64,000 nt of DNA. It comes from DASPHG01 sp035629775 (GTDB lineage Bacteria; Actinomycetota; Thermoleophilia; Solirubrobacterales; Thermoleophilaceae). A program made the position numbers and the translations under genes. Positions 8,977-19,463 of this stretch are shown one piece after another. Location: contig DASPHG010000042.1 of NCBI GenBank assembly GCA_035629775.1, forward strand, positions 1 through 64,000. The letters run 5' to 3'. Each line of letters opens with the position of its first letter. Position 1 is the first letter of the stretch. Below the pieces are notes generated by a model, which saw only the letters and a list, made by a program, of their open reading frames with translations, ran no database searches and was not told the origin of the DNA.

Positions 8977-9329
8977 TTCCACTCGAGAGCACCCCTTCGC
9001 CAGACGTAGATGAACGCGACGAACAGCAGGCCGATGAACACGATCGTCTCGACCAGCGCAAAGACCCCGAAGGCATCGAGCTGCACCGCGACCGGGTACA
9101 GGAAGACGACCTCGATGTCGAACAGGATGAAGAGCATCGCGACGAGGTAGAAGGAGATCCCGAAGCGGAAGTTCTGCTGGACGTCCGACGGGAGCCCGCA
9201 CTCGTAGGGGTCGGACTTGACCTTGCTCGGGCGAGAAGGGCCCAGGACCTTGTTGAGGTAGACGAAGGCCCCGCCGACGCCCAATCCGAGGAGGATGAAG
9301 ATCAGGGCTGGGAGGTAGGTCTTAAGCAT
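8973..9329 (-). CDS. nuoA: NADH-quinone oxidoreductase subunit A
   Basis: First gene of the complex I operon: a 118-residue, three-helix membrane subunit. The signature KSDPYECGLPSD is present, including the loop cysteine beside the quinone cavity. It is followed by FRFGISFYLVAMLFILFDIE and a third helix. The ATG at 9329 has no obvious Shine-Dalgarno sequence, but TATAAC lies on this strand at 9349-9344, so transcription may begin close to the start codon. The -35 match is poor and the promoter is not annotated separately. The gene is divergent from the gene at 9367. Confidence 0.96.
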   Translation of the reverse strand: MLKTYLPALIFILLGLGVGGAFVYLNKVLGPSRPSKVKSDPYECGLPSDVQQNFRFGISFYLVAMLFILFDIEVVFLYPVAVQLDAFGVFALVETIVFIGLLFVAFIYVWRRGALEWK

Positions 9330-9366
9330 CGGGAGGCGGCGGTGTTATACCCCGGTTTGTGACAGG

Positions 9367-9837
9367 TTGCTACATAGTGCGGAAAGGCGCGTTCTGAGCG
9401 GCATCCACGCGTCCCTCGGCATCGCCGTCGTGTGCGCCAACGCGCTGGCCGCCGGGTGGGGGGCGGCGGCGTGGCTGCGGCACGAGCCGTCGGTCTGGTT
9501 CTGGTACCTGCTGCGCGTCGCGCAGGTCGTCGTGGTCGCCCAGGTCGCCCTCGGGATGTGGCTCCTGATCTCGGGCAACGAGCCCGAGGACGAGCTCCAC
9601 TACCTGTACGGGGTCGCGATCCTCGCCGTGACGATGGTCAGCGAGGGCATGCGGGTGGGCGCCGCCCAGCGCGAGCTGGACGAGGTGGACGACCTCGAGG
9701 CGCTCGACCGGGCGGAGCAGGCCGCGGTCGCCCGCCGCGTCGTGCTGCGCGAGATGGGCGTGATGACGATCGGGACCCTGCTCGTGCTGACGCTGGCGCT
9801 GCGCGCCGGCGCGTCGGCCGGAGGCTTCGGGATCTAG
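9367..9837 (+). CDS. four-helix membrane protein of unknown function
   Basis: 156-residue membrane protein divergent from nuoA. Hydrophobic segments lie near residues 13-35, 43-66, 80-95 and 130-148, with an acidic, Arg-containing cytoplasmic loop between the last two (ELDEVDDLEALDRAEQ). Histidines occur in or next to helices (IHASLG, LHYLYG), which would allow haem ligation, but no family motif proves it. The start appears to be a TTG at 9367; no ATG or GTG fits the N-terminus. The next gene starts three bases after its stop. The position beside nuo suggests a respiratory link by association only. Confidence 0.6.
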   Translation: MLHSAERRVLSGIHASLGIAVVCANALAAGWGAAAWLRHEPSVWFWYLLRVAQVVVVAQVALGMWLLISGNEPEDELHYLYGVAILAVTMVSEGMRVGAAQRELDEVDDLEALDRAEQAAVARRVVLREMGVMTIGTLLVLTLALRAGASAGGFGI

Positions 9838-9839
9838 GC

Positions 9840-10211
9840 ATGTCCGGACTGCTCGAGGCGTTCCGCGAGTCGTACATGGCGTCGCAGGAGTCCTTCCGGC
9901 GGCTCGACTTCGAGACCACCTTCAAGGACCTGCCCGACGACGTCGTCTGGCATCCCCTGCCCGAGATCGTCGACGGCCGCCCGCTCGAGGGCAAGGCCGA
10001 GGTGCTCAAGGCGTTCGACGCGATCGCTGAGCAGTGGCCGGACTGGCGCACCGAGATCAGTGACATCACCGAGCCCGTCCCCGGCCTGCTCCGCGTCCGC
10101 TTCCGCGCGTCGGGGACCGGCGCGGTCAGCGGGGCGCGCACGGAGTCGGACGTGATCCAGGAGTGGGACTTCCGCTCCCAGCCGCTGACCATCCGGGAGC
10201 GCTTGGCCTAG
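9840..10211 (+). CDS. SnoaL/NTF2-like small protein
   Basis: 123-residue protein with the pattern of the SnoaL-like NTF2 superfamily: an N-terminal helix (ESYMASQESFRRLDF), an early WHPLPE strand, GRPLEGKAEVLKAF and a terminal strand series with QEWDF. Members are cone-shaped alpha+beta proteins with diverse roles as isomerases, hydrolases or ligand-binding domains, so no reaction can be assigned. It probably shares a transcript with the upstream membrane gene (two-base gap). Its TAG stop lies within the CTAG that also encodes the stop of the convergent flavin reductase gene. Three other NTF2-like genes occur in the window. Confidence 0.72.
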   Translation: MSGLLEAFRESYMASQESFRRLDFETTFKDLPDDVVWHPLPEIVDGRPLEGKAEVLKAFDAIAEQWPDWRTEISDITEPVPGLLRVRFRASGTGAVSGARTESDVIQEWDFRSQPLTIRERLA

Positions 10212-10657
10212 CGATAGTCCCCGCGGTGGAAGATCAGCGGGTCGCCACCCGGCGCCGCGAATGCCTCGGCGGCGACGATCGCGATCTCGTGGTCGCCCCC
10301 CGGCAGCAGCTCCGTCACCGGTCCGGCGACCCACGCGACCGCCTCGTCCAGTACCGGCACGCCCGCCTCCTCGTGCCATGCGACGTCGCGGAACTTCTCG
10401 GCGTGCGCGGCCTTCCCGGAGAACCGCACCGCGATCTCGCGCTGCCCCGCCGACAGCACGTTCACCGCGAGCCGCCCGTGTTCGCGCACCGCGGCGAGCG
10501 TCCGCGACCCGCGGTCGAGGCAGACGAGCACGAGCGCCGGATCGAGCGACAGCGAGGTGACCGCGTTCGTGGTCAGTCCCGCGGGCCCGCGCGTCGTGAC
10601 CACCGCGACGCCGGTGGCGAACTGGCCCATCGCGGCTCGGAAGGCGGCCCCATTCAC
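10208..10657 (-). CDS. flavin reductase domain protein
   Basis: 149-residue protein of the flavin reductase-like (HpaC/split-barrel FMN-binding) family. The N-terminus FRAAMGQFATGVAVVTT and the following TTNAVTSLSLDPALVLVCLD are typical, as is the C-terminal GGDHEIAIVAAEAF with PLIFHRGDYR. Family members reduce FMN or FAD with NAD(P)H to feed a partner monooxygenase, or bind flavin themselves. No partner oxygenase is adjacent. The start is a GTG at 10657; an out-of-frame ATG at 10653 was rejected. It ends on a CTAG shared with the convergent gene. Confidence 0.85.
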   Translation of the reverse strand: MNGAAFRAAMGQFATGVAVVTTRGPAGLTTNAVTSLSLDPALVLVCLDRGSRTLAAVREHGRLAVNVLSAGQREIAVRFSGKAAHAEKFRDVAWHEEAGVPVLDEAVAWVAGPVTELLPGGDHEIAIVAAEAFAAPGGDPLIFHRGDYR

Positions 10658-10694
10658 GTGCGTGCGGGTATATCAGCCCGCCTGTTTGGGAAAC

Positions 10695-11093
10695 ATGGAG
10701 ACGTTGGCGTTCTCCCGGCGCGAGCTCACCCTCCCGGCGGAGCTCTCGCAGCTCCCGACTGTGCGCACGTTCGCCGAGGAGGCGGCGCGGGCGTACGGCT
10801 TCGACGCGGACACCGCCTTCCAGGTCAAGTCCGCGGCCAGCGAGGCCGTTGCGAACGCGATCGAGCACGGCTCGGAGCACCCGCGCGACACGGTTCGGCT
10901 CGAGGTGCTCGACGAGGGCGGCGTGTTCGTGCTGTACGTGCGCGACACCGGCTCGTTCCGCCCGCGCGTCACGGCGCGCGGCCAGCTGCCCGAGCGCGGC
11001 CGCGGCCTGCAGTTCCTGGCGCAGATGATGGACGAGGTGGACGTGCGCCCCGGCCGCCGGGGCACCGAGGTGCGGATGGTGAAGCGGCCCTAG
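10695..11093 (+). CDS. anti-sigma-factor-type histidine-kinase-like ATPase
   Basis: 132-residue stand-alone HATPase_c_2 domain, the RsbW/SpoIIAB type that phosphorylates anti-anti-sigma factors or binds sigma factors. The N-box is visible in SAASEAVANAIEHG (Glu and Asn for Mg-ATP), the G1 box in VRDTGSFRP and the G2-like segment in ERGRGLQFLAQMMDEV. No sigma factor or antagonist is adjacent, so the partner is unknown. The ATG at 10695 follows an A/G-rich stretch. The promoter region would be shared with the divergent flavin reductase gene, whose start is 37 bases away. Confidence 0.82.
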   Translation: METLAFSRRELTLPAELSQLPTVRTFAEEAARAYGFDADTAFQVKSAASEAVANAIEHGSEHPRDTVRLEVLDEGGVFVLYVRDTGSFRPRVTARGQLPERGRGLQFLAQMMDEVDVRPGRRGTEVRMVKRP

Positions 11094-11096
11094 CCG

Positions 11097-12017
11097 CTAG
11101 GCCTTCGTCTTCGCGCGCGCGCGCGACTTCGGCTTGGCCTTCGCCCCGTTCGAGGCCTTCGCCTTCTTCGCGCGGGTGGACTTGGCGGCGCCGGCCTTGG
11201 CCTTGCCGCCCTTCGCCTTGCCGCCCTTCGCCTTGACGCCCTTCGCCTGCTCGAGCGACGCCTGGAGCGCGGCCATGAGGTCCGGGACCGGCTCGCGCTG
11301 TTCCGGCTCGGGGGCGACCTCGATCTCCTCGCCCGCGAGCTTCTTCTCGATCAGCGCCATCAGGTCGCGCTTGTGCTCGTTCTCGAACTCGTTCGGCTCG
11401 AAGGGGCGCGACAGGCTCTCCACGAGCTGCTTCGCCATGTCGAGCTCCGCGTCGGCGACCTTGGTGTCGTGGACGACGTCCTCGATCTCGCTCTGGGTCG
11501 AGAGCCGCACGTCCTCGGGATAGAAGAGCAGCTCGATCGCGAGTGCGTCGCCGGAAGGCCGCAGCAGGACGAGGTGCTCCTTGCTCGACAGGACGAGCTT
11601 CCCGACGGCGGCCTTGCCGGTCTCCTTGAGCGCCTGGAGCAGAAGTGTGTACGGCTTGTTTGCGGCTTCCTGCGGCGCGACGTAGTAGGTGCGGTCGTAG
11701 TAGACCGGGTCCACCTCGTCGGTGTCTATGAAGGCGACGATGTCGATCGTCCGCCGGCGCTCGACGGCGACGCTCTCGAGCTCCTCGTCGGTCACGACCA
11801 CGAACTGGCCCTTGCCGACCTCGTAGCCCTTCAGCGTCTCGGTGCGTTCGACGACGGCGTCGTCGCGCCCCGTGGCCACCATCTGCTGGCGGATGGGCTG
11901 CTTCGTCTCCGCATCGAGGGTGCGGAACTTCGGGTCCGACCGCTGCGTCGCCACCCCGAGGGCGATCGGGATGTTGACGAGGCCGAACGAGATCGTGCCC
12001 TTCCAGATGGAGCGCAT
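11097..12017 (-). CDS. ku: Ku protein for non-homologous end joining
   Basis: 306-residue bacterial Ku homodimer subunit that binds DNA ends and recruits ligase D. The N-terminus RSIWKGTISFGLVNIPI is diagnostic. The ring-forming core continues with YYDRTYYVAPQ and KPYTLLLQALKETGKAAVGK. From about residue 255 a Lys/Ala/Gly-rich tail follows, similar to the basic C-terminal extension of many actinobacterial Ku proteins that aids DNA binding. The tail is encoded by a short tandem DNA repeat. No ligD is found in the window, so the partner must be elsewhere. Confidence 0.96.
   Translation of the reverse strand: MRSIWKGTISFGLVNIPIALGVATQRSDPKFRTLDAETKQPIRQQMVATGRDDAVVERTETLKGYEVGKGQFVVVTDEELESVAVERRRTIDIVAFIDTDEVDPVYYDRTYYVAPQEAANKPYTLLLQALKETGKAAVGKLVLSSKEHLVLLRPSGDALAIELLFYPEDVRLSTQSEIEDVVHDTKVADAELDMAKQLVESLSRPFEPNEFENEHKRDLMALIEKKLAGEEIEVAPEPEQREPVPDLMAALQASLEQAKGVKAKGGKAKGGKAKAGAAKSTRAKKAKASNGAKAKPKSRARAKTKA
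11193..11249. repeat. 15-bp tandem repeat in the Ku tail
   Basis: Successive units of GCCCTTCGCCTTGCC (at 11208, 11223 and 11238, with a degraded unit before) encode a KGGKAK-type repeat on the minus strand. Copy number could vary between strains. Confidence 0.75.
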
Positions 12018-12189
12018 GGACCCCTCAGTTTCTCAGATGGCCCCAGGGCACCTTCACGGTGCAATAAAACGCCCCGGCGGCAGTATCGATTGCCGCCGAA
12101 TGAGACGACCGTCCGCTTGAAGCAGAGTCAGGGTCGCCACCACCGCCACCGGGGCGGTCGATGAATTCGCCATCGCGGGCGCGGTTCCT

Positions 12190-12570
12190 CTACCGCACAC
12201 GCAGCGTGCCGGTCATGCCGAGCGCCTCGTGGTCACCGACCGTGCAGACGAGGTCGTACTCGCCCGGCTCGACGGTGACGGTCCCCGAGCGTGGTGCGCC
12301 GCCCGTGAACGTCGGCGTGCCGCCCACCTCCGTCGCGCCGTCGAAGACGCGCAGGTTGTGCGCGAGCGCGCCCTCGTTGTCCAGCGCGATCGTGAGCTTG
12401 CCGGCGCCGCTCAGCTCGATCGTCTCGGGGTCGAACGAGTACTCGTCCGCGACGACCGTCACGGACCCGTTCGGCTCCGCGCTCACGGTGCGCCCGGGGT
12501 CCCGGTCGTCGTCCCCTCCGCACCCCACGAGGAGCGCGGCGAGGGCGGGCAGCGGGAGGAGGCGGCGCAC
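12190..12570 (-). CDS. lipoprotein cupredoxin (plastocyanin-like)
   Basis: 126-residue exported copper protein. It has a short signal with lipobox LLVGC near residue 17, then a single cupredoxin domain. The type 1 copper ligands are all present: His in LAHNLRVF, Cys in DLVCTVG, His in GDHEAL and Met in LGMTG. It is probably an electron carrier on the outer face of the membrane. The GTG at 12570 directly precedes RRLLPLPALAALLVG and is the only sensible start. It is divergent from a lipoprotein cytochrome c, so the two may form an electron-transfer pair. Confidence 0.85.
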   Translation of the reverse strand: MRRLLPLPALAALLVGCGGDDDRDPGRTVSAEPNGSVTVVADEYSFDPETIELSGAGKLTIALDNEGALAHNLRVFDGATEVGGTPTFTGGAPRSGTVTVEPGEYDLVCTVGDHEALGMTGTLRVR

Positions 12571-12612
12571 AGGGCGGCGGATAGTAGGACGCGTCCGTAA
12601 TATGCCCGCCCC

Positions 12613-13029
12613 ATGAGCCTCCGACCGCTTGCAGCCGCCCTCGTCGCGGGCGCGATCCTCACGGGCTGCCAGACGGAGGAGATCTCGGTGGACTCGGCGG
12701 CGGACGAGCGCGGGGCACAGCTCTTCGCCGAGCGCTGCAGCGGCTGCCACACGCTGTCCGCCGCCTCGTCGCAGGGCTCGAAGCCCGAGGGCCAGGTGTC
12801 GGGCGGCGAGCGCACGAACGGCCCCAACTTCGACACGCGCAAGGTCGCCGCCGACGACGTCCTGTTCGCGATCCGGAACGGTGGGTTCTCGGGCGCGATC
12901 ATGCCCGCCAATGTCGTGGTCGGCGACGACGCCGAGGCGGTCGCCGACTTCCTCGAGAAGTACTCCGGCCGCGAGCAGGAGACCGGCGACTCCTCGAACG
13001 ACTTCGGCTCGGGCGCGGTGGGCAACTAG
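12613..13029 (+). CDS. lipoprotein c-type cytochrome
   Basis: 138-residue exported monohaem cytochrome c. Lipobox LTGC lies near residue 19. The haem motif CSGCH is near residue 45 and a distal Met ligand is likely in GAIMPANVV, near residue 97. The spacing fits a small class I cytochrome c. It is divergent from the cupredoxin lipoprotein gene (42-bp gap) and is followed after 12 bases by serS, with which it may be co-transcribed. The C-terminus is Ser/Asp/Gly-rich and probably disordered. Confidence 0.88.
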   Translation: MSLRPLAAALVAGAILTGCQTEEISVDSAADERGAQLFAERCSGCHTLSAASSQGSKPEGQVSGGERTNGPNFDTRKVAADDVLFAIRNGGFSGAIMPANVVVGDDAEAVADFLEKYSGREQETGDSSNDFGSGAVGN

Positions 13030-13041
13030 CCCGCCCGGCCA

Positions 13042-14286
13042 GTGCTCGACCTCAAGGAGATCCGCCGCGACCCGGAGTCGGTCCGGGCGGCGCTCGCGCG
13101 CCGCGGGGCGGGTGACGCGCTCGACGACCTGCTCGCGCTGGACGCCCGGCGGCGCGAAATCCTGCCGCGACTCGAGGAGCTGCGCGCCCGCCAGAACGCG
13201 GCGAACGACAGGATCGCCGAGGCGAAGCGTTCGGGCGGCGACGCCCAGGCGGCAATCGACGAGATGCGCGGCGTCGCGGCCGAGGTGAAGCAGCTCCAGG
13301 CCGAGGTGGGCCAGGTCGAGGAGACGCTGAACGCCACGCTCGCCGGGGTGCCGAATCCGCCCGACCCGAACGCGCCCGACGCCGACGAGGTCCTGCGCGA
13401 GGTGGGCGAGTCCGGCGCGACGGGGCGCGACCACCTGGAGCTGCTCGGCGACCTCGTGGACATGGAGGCCGGGGCGCGCGTGGCGGGGTCGCGCTTCGCG
13501 TACCTGAAGGGGCCGCTCGTGCTGCTCGAGCTCGCGCTCGTGCGCTGGGCGCTCGAGCTGCTCGGCGAGAAGGGGTTCGAGCCCGTCATACCCCCGGTCC
13601 TGGTCCGCGAGGAGGCCCTCTTCGGCACCGGCATGCTGCCCGACACCGAGCAGCAGATCTACGCGCTGGCGGAGGACGAGCTGTTCCTGGCGGGCACCTC
13701 CGAGGTCCCGCTCGCCTCGCTCCACGCGGGCGAGATCCTGGACGACGGCCGCATGCCGCTCCGCTACGCCGGCTTCTCGCCGTGCTTCCGCCGCGAGGCG
13801 GGCGCGGCCGGGAAGGACACGCGCGGGATCTTCCGCGTCCACCAGTTCGACAAGGTCGAGATGTTCACGTTCGTTCGCCCGGAGGAGTCTGCGGACGAGC
13901 ACGAGCGGCTCCTCGCGATCGAGGAGGAGATCCTCCAGGCGCTGGGGATCCCCTACCGCGTCGTGAACATCGCGGTCGGCGATCTGGGCAACTCGGCGGC
14001 GAAGAAGTACGACCTGGAGGCGTGGCTCCCCGGCCAGGACCGCTTCCGCGAGCTCACGTCCTGCTCGAACACGACCGACTTCCAGGCCCGCCGGCTCGAC
14101 GTCCGCTACCGCCCGGCGGACGGCACCGTCCGCCACGCCCACACGCTGAACGGGACGGCGATCGCGGTGGGGCGCACGATCATCGCGATCGCCGAGAACC
14201 ACCAGCGCGAGGACGGCGCCGTCGCGGTGCCGGAGGTGCTCCACGAATACGGCGCGCCGGCCGTCATTTCGACATCAGGGCGATAA
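13042..14286 (+). CDS. serS: seryl-tRNA synthetase
   Basis: 414-residue class II synthetase charging tRNA-Ser. The N-terminal long antiparallel coiled coil that grips the variable arm covers about residues 28-100. The catalytic core shows motif 2 as FRREAGAAGKDTRGIFRVHQ with FDKVEMF, and motif 3 as NGTAIAVGRTIIAIAENHQ. TSEVPLASLHAGE of the active site is also present. The GTG at 13042 gives VLDLKEIRRDPE, the canonical beginning. Two tRNA-Ser genes lie elsewhere in the window but are not linked to it. Confidence 0.97.
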   Translation: MLDLKEIRRDPESVRAALARRGAGDALDDLLALDARRREILPRLEELRARQNAANDRIAEAKRSGGDAQAAIDEMRGVAAEVKQLQAEVGQVEETLNATLAGVPNPPDPNAPDADEVLREVGESGATGRDHLELLGDLVDMEAGARVAGSRFAYLKGPLVLLELALVRWALELLGEKGFEPVIPPVLVREEALFGTGMLPDTEQQIYALAEDELFLAGTSEVPLASLHAGEILDDGRMPLRYAGFSPCFRREAGAAGKDTRGIFRVHQFDKVEMFTFVRPEESADEHERLLAIEEEILQALGIPYRVVNIAVGDLGNSAAKKYDLEAWLPGQDRFRELTSCSNTTDFQARRLDVRYRPADGTVRHAHTLNGTAIAVGRTIIAIAENHQREDGAVAVPEVLHEYGAPAVISTSGR

Positions 14287-14421
14287 GGAAGCCGCAAGTT
14301 CTGAACAAATGGATAAACCGCCGAACGCCCCGAGCCGTTAGCGTGGCGTAATACGGAAACTTCGAGTGAGAGCACGCGCGCCTCGTCCAGGGGCGCGCGC
14401 CGCGTAGGAGGCCCTCTACAC

Positions 14422-16566
<2,145 letters not shown>

Positions 16567-16580
16567 GCGAAGATGGGCCT

Positions 16581-16835
16581 ATGGAATGGGTGGCCGCCAT
16601 CGTGCTCGCGACGGCGGTCCTCCCGTTCCTGATCGGCTGGTGGATCGGAAACCCGGTGTTCGCGGCCGCGGCGTGGGGCGGGCTCGGACTGACGCTCGTC
16701 ATCCAGCAGCTCACGCGCGGCAATGGCGCCGAGGGCGAGGCGGTCCTCGGGCTCGTGCTCGGCTGCGGGATCTCGGCGGCGGCCGCCGCGTACGGCGGGC
16801 ACGTGCGCGAGAAGCGCACGAATCGCGACCGCTAG
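16581..16835 (+). CDS. small two-helix membrane protein
   Basis: 84-residue protein with two or three hydrophobic segments (near residues 4-21, 27-42 and 55-73) and a basic C-terminus (REKRTNRDR), so the tail is probably cytoplasmic. No family is recognised. The ATG at 16581 lies 14 bases after the glutamine synthetase stop and suggests co-transcription. A Glu/Trp start MEWVAAIVLATAV fits a membrane insertion signal. Its TAG shares a CTAG with the stop of the convergent membrane-protein gene. Confidence 0.6.
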   Translation: MEWVAAIVLATAVLPFLIGWWIGNPVFAAAAWGGLGLTLVIQQLTRGNGAEGEAVLGLVLGCGISAAAAAYGGHVREKRTNRDR

Positions 16836-19192
16836 CGCATCAACGAGATCCAGTCGAGCGGCTCGCCGCAGAAGCGCTCCGCCTGCTCCGGTGGGAGCTC
16901 CTCGAGTCTGCGCGCATCGTCCGCGCGGGTCAGGGCCAGCGGCCCGATCCCCTCGGGGAAGCCCCCGCTTCCGGGATGGAGGTCGCCCGCGCCGTACTCG
17001 ATCTCGACGAGGTGGCGGCCGGCGTCGAGCTCGATCGTGCCGATCAGCTTGTACGCCTCGGCGTAGCTCAAGGTGTGGCGCGCGCTCCCGACCTTCTCGC
17101 GCGCGATCGAAACCTTGGCCTCGCCGCGCGGCTCGCCGCCCAGCCACACGTCGTACTCACCGCCCTCGGTGGTCTCCATCGTCGCGGTGAGGGTGCCCTC
17201 GCCTTCGGGGCGAACCATCGCGGGCTGACCGGCCACGCCCGACCAGCCGCGCGGAACGTCGGCGTCGCCCAGGTTGACGAACACGGCCGCCGGGCGACGG
17301 ACGCCGACGATCCGGTCGGTGGGAAGCGCCTGCTCCTGGAGGGCGCGCACCTGCGCGCAGGGCACCGGCGCCGTCGGCTGTTCCGGCCCGCCCAGCGCCA
17401 CGTGGGTCATGGTGGTCTCGGTCAGCGGCTCGGACCGTTGCCAGACGTCGTAGTAGCGGCCCCGCTGGACCAGCCGATACGCGGCGGGCGGCCGTGACGC
17501 GCTTGGCGAGCGGCGCTGCACGATCGTGCGGTAGACGAAGAAATCGGGCAGCGCGATCTGGTCCACGTCGGCGAACCCGCCCTTCGGGACCGTGTCGCCG
17601 TTGCGCAGGTAGATGAACCGCCGGCGCAGCTCGCTGATCGACTCCGGGTCCGCGTCGCGCAGGAACCAGCGCGCGGCCGGAGGCTCGTACTGGTTCACGA
17701 GCGTCGGCCCCTCGCCCGCGAACTGCTCGCCGATCTCCTCGAGCTCGGCCATGCGGTCGCGTGGCGCCAGGTTCGCCTCGTGGTAGGCGACCGCGTTCGA
17801 CCACACGATGCCGCCGACCACGGCCACGCCGAGCGCCACGGCGGGCACGCGGGCCCAGCCCTTGAACGCCACGACGATCCCTAGCATCGCGGCCAGCGCG
17901 AGTACCGGGGACGCGATCGAGAGGGCCTTCGCGTCCACCCAGTGAGAGCCGAGGACCACGGTCACCCCGCACGAGAGCAGGACGCCGCCGCCGTAGAGGA
18001 GGAGCGTCCAGCGGCGGCGGCGGATTGCCCACACCGCGCCGACCGCCACAGCGACGGCCATCACCGCAATCAGGACGTAGGTCAGCGTCTTCTCCTCCGG
18101 ACGCACGCGGAAGTCGCCGGCCGGCCAGATGCCGAACACCTGGAGGAGGCTGAGCGGCTCGATCAGGTTGGCCAGCCGGTCGTCTTGCGTGATCGTCGAG
18201 GCGGCGGGGCGGCCGAAGAACCCCGCGGCGAGGATGCTCGGCACGCTCAGGACGGCGACGATGACCGTGAGCCACACGGCGTTGCGGATGGCCTCGCCGC
18301 GCGCGATCCGGAACCACTGGACCGCCACGGGCAGGAGCAGCGGGAGCACCCAGATGCCGCCCCCGACGCTCAGCACCGCCAGCACGCCCGCGCTCGCCAC
18401 CCCCAGCGGCAGGAGCCCGCGGCCGGTGACGCGCTCGGTGATCGCGCGCAGTGCGAGGACCGCGATGAGCACGACGAGCGCCGCGGTGGCGATCTCCTTG
18501 AAGCCGCCCCAGAGCGTGTAGCCGAACAGCAGCGCAGGCTGTGCCGCGACGAGCGCGATGAGGGCCCGCGCCCGCGGCCCGAGGCCCGTCTCCGCGAGGA
18601 GGGCGTAGAGCGCGAGCGCGAGCAGCGCCGCGAGCAGGCACAGGTACGGCTGCCAGACCCAGGCGAGGTCCTGACCGATCAGGTCGCCGCCGACCCCGAG
18701 CGGGATCAGGGCACCGAGCGGGTAGTCGCTGTTCAGGTAGAAGTCGAGCGTGGCCTCGTAGGTGGACGGCGCGAGGCCGTCCACGTTCGACCCGGCCTCG
18801 AGGGCGCGGTCGGTGAGGGCGAGCCAGCTGGCGGTGTCGTCGAGGCGGATGTAGCCGGCGAAGGTGGCATCGCCCGAGAAGATCACGGGCGCGCCGTAGA
18901 TCACGAACGTCCCGACGGCCGCGACCGCCGCCCAGGGATCGAGCCGCCACCCTCCGCGGTTGCGCGCGAGCACGGCGCCCGCGACGGCAATTACGAGCGC
19001 GATCGGCAACGTGAGCTCCGCCGTCGAGTCGAACTCGGTCGTCGCCTGCCCGACGATCGCGATCACGCACAGGCCGAGCAGCGGGAGCAGTGGCCCCGGC
19101 ACGCGAACGCCGGCGACCCGCTCGAGGAGCAGGCCGCAGCCCACGGCGACGGCCGTCAGCACGACTGGGAAGACGATCCAGCAGACGATCAT
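16832..19192 (-). CDS. large polytopic membrane protein with extracytoplasmic C-terminal domain
   Basis: 786 residues. The N-terminal two thirds hold about 12 hydrophobic helices, with a loop containing DDTASWLALTDRALEAG and NSDYPLGALIPLGVGGDLIG. The C-terminal ~300 residues are soluble and end with a beta-rich segment (TMETTEGGEYDVWLGGEP, LDAGRHLVEIEYGAG) resembling a carbohydrate-binding or sandwich domain. This layout fits membrane glycosyltransferases of the GT-C type or related cell-wall assembly proteins, but no catalytic motif is secure. The ATG at 19192 precedes a clean first helix. The stop overlaps the upstream small gene at CTAG. Confidence 0.65.
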   Translation of the reverse strand: MIVCWIVFPVVLTAVAVGCGLLLERVAGVRVPGPLLPLLGLCVIAIVGQATTEFDSTAELTLPIALVIAVAGAVLARNRGGWRLDPWAAVAAVGTFVIYGAPVIFSGDATFAGYIRLDDTASWLALTDRALEAGSNVDGLAPSTYEATLDFYLNSDYPLGALIPLGVGGDLIGQDLAWVWQPYLCLLAALLALALYALLAETGLGPRARALIALVAAQPALLFGYTLWGGFKEIATAALVVLIAVLALRAITERVTGRGLLPLGVASAGVLAVLSVGGGIWVLPLLLPVAVQWFRIARGEAIRNAVWLTVIVAVLSVPSILAAGFFGRPAASTITQDDRLANLIEPLSLLQVFGIWPAGDFRVRPEEKTLTYVLIAVMAVAVAVGAVWAIRRRRWTLLLYGGGVLLSCGVTVVLGSHWVDAKALSIASPVLALAAMLGIVVAFKGWARVPAVALGVAVVGGIVWSNAVAYHEANLAPRDRMAELEEIGEQFAGEGPTLVNQYEPPAARWFLRDADPESISELRRRFIYLRNGDTVPKGGFADVDQIALPDFFVYRTIVQRRSPSASRPPAAYRLVQRGRYYDVWQRSEPLTETTMTHVALGGPEQPTAPVPCAQVRALQEQALPTDRIVGVRRPAAVFVNLGDADVPRGWSGVAGQPAMVRPEGEGTLTATMETTEGGEYDVWLGGEPRGEAKVSIAREKVGSARHTLSYAEAYKLIGTIELDAGRHLVEIEYGAGDLHPGSGGFPEGIGPLALTRADDARRLEELPPEQAERFCGEPLDWISLMR

Positions 19193-19326
19193 CCGCGCCG
19201 CGGGAGCCTAGATGGACGGCGCGACACCGACCCCGCCCACGCGCCCGCCCCAACCGCGCCCGTTTCTGTCCACCCCTCGGACATAAGTGGGCGCAGTTCG
19301 CGGCTAGCCTGATTCGGGCTGTCCCA

Positions 19327-19415
19327 GGAGGGGTGGCAGAGCGGTTGAATGCGCCGGTCTTGAAAACCGGTGTCCGTCGCTAGGCGGACCGTGGGTTCGA
19401 ATCCCACCCCCTCCG
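19327..19415 (+). tRNA. tRNA-Ser(UGA)
   Basis: An 89-nt class II tRNA. The acceptor stem GGAGGGG pairs with CCCCTCC and is followed by discriminator G. The anticodon stem CCGGT/ACCGG holds loop CTTGAAA, with anticodon TGA. A long variable arm and T-arm GTGGG-TTCGAAT-CCCAC are present. No CCA is encoded. Confidence 0.95.
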
Positions 19416-19430
19416 CTCGGACCCGCGGAC

Positions 19431-19460
19431 TTGACAGCGGGCATGCGCCACGCATATACA
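19431..19460 (+). promoter_or_regulatory. sigma70-type promoter of the first SURNod19/PQQ operon
   Basis: Perfect -35 TTGACA at 19431-19436, 18-bp spacer, and -10 TATACA at 19455-19460. The predicted start near 19467 falls inside the tandem GTAC operator, and the GTG start of the operon is at 19531. The layout is typical of a promoter blocked by a TetR-family repressor. Confidence 0.75.
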
Positions 19461-19463
19461 TCC

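Noticed and set aside
12190..14244. Long minus-strand open frame running antisense to serS
   Set aside because: High GC keeps antisense frames open. The plus strand encodes a textbook seryl-tRNA synthetase here; only the 12190-12570 cupredoxin part is real.
14287..14421. Glutamine-type riboswitch before the glutamine synthetase gene
   Set aside because: Only a GC-rich inverted repeat and a strong ribosome binding site are visible; no conserved riboswitch core could be recognised.
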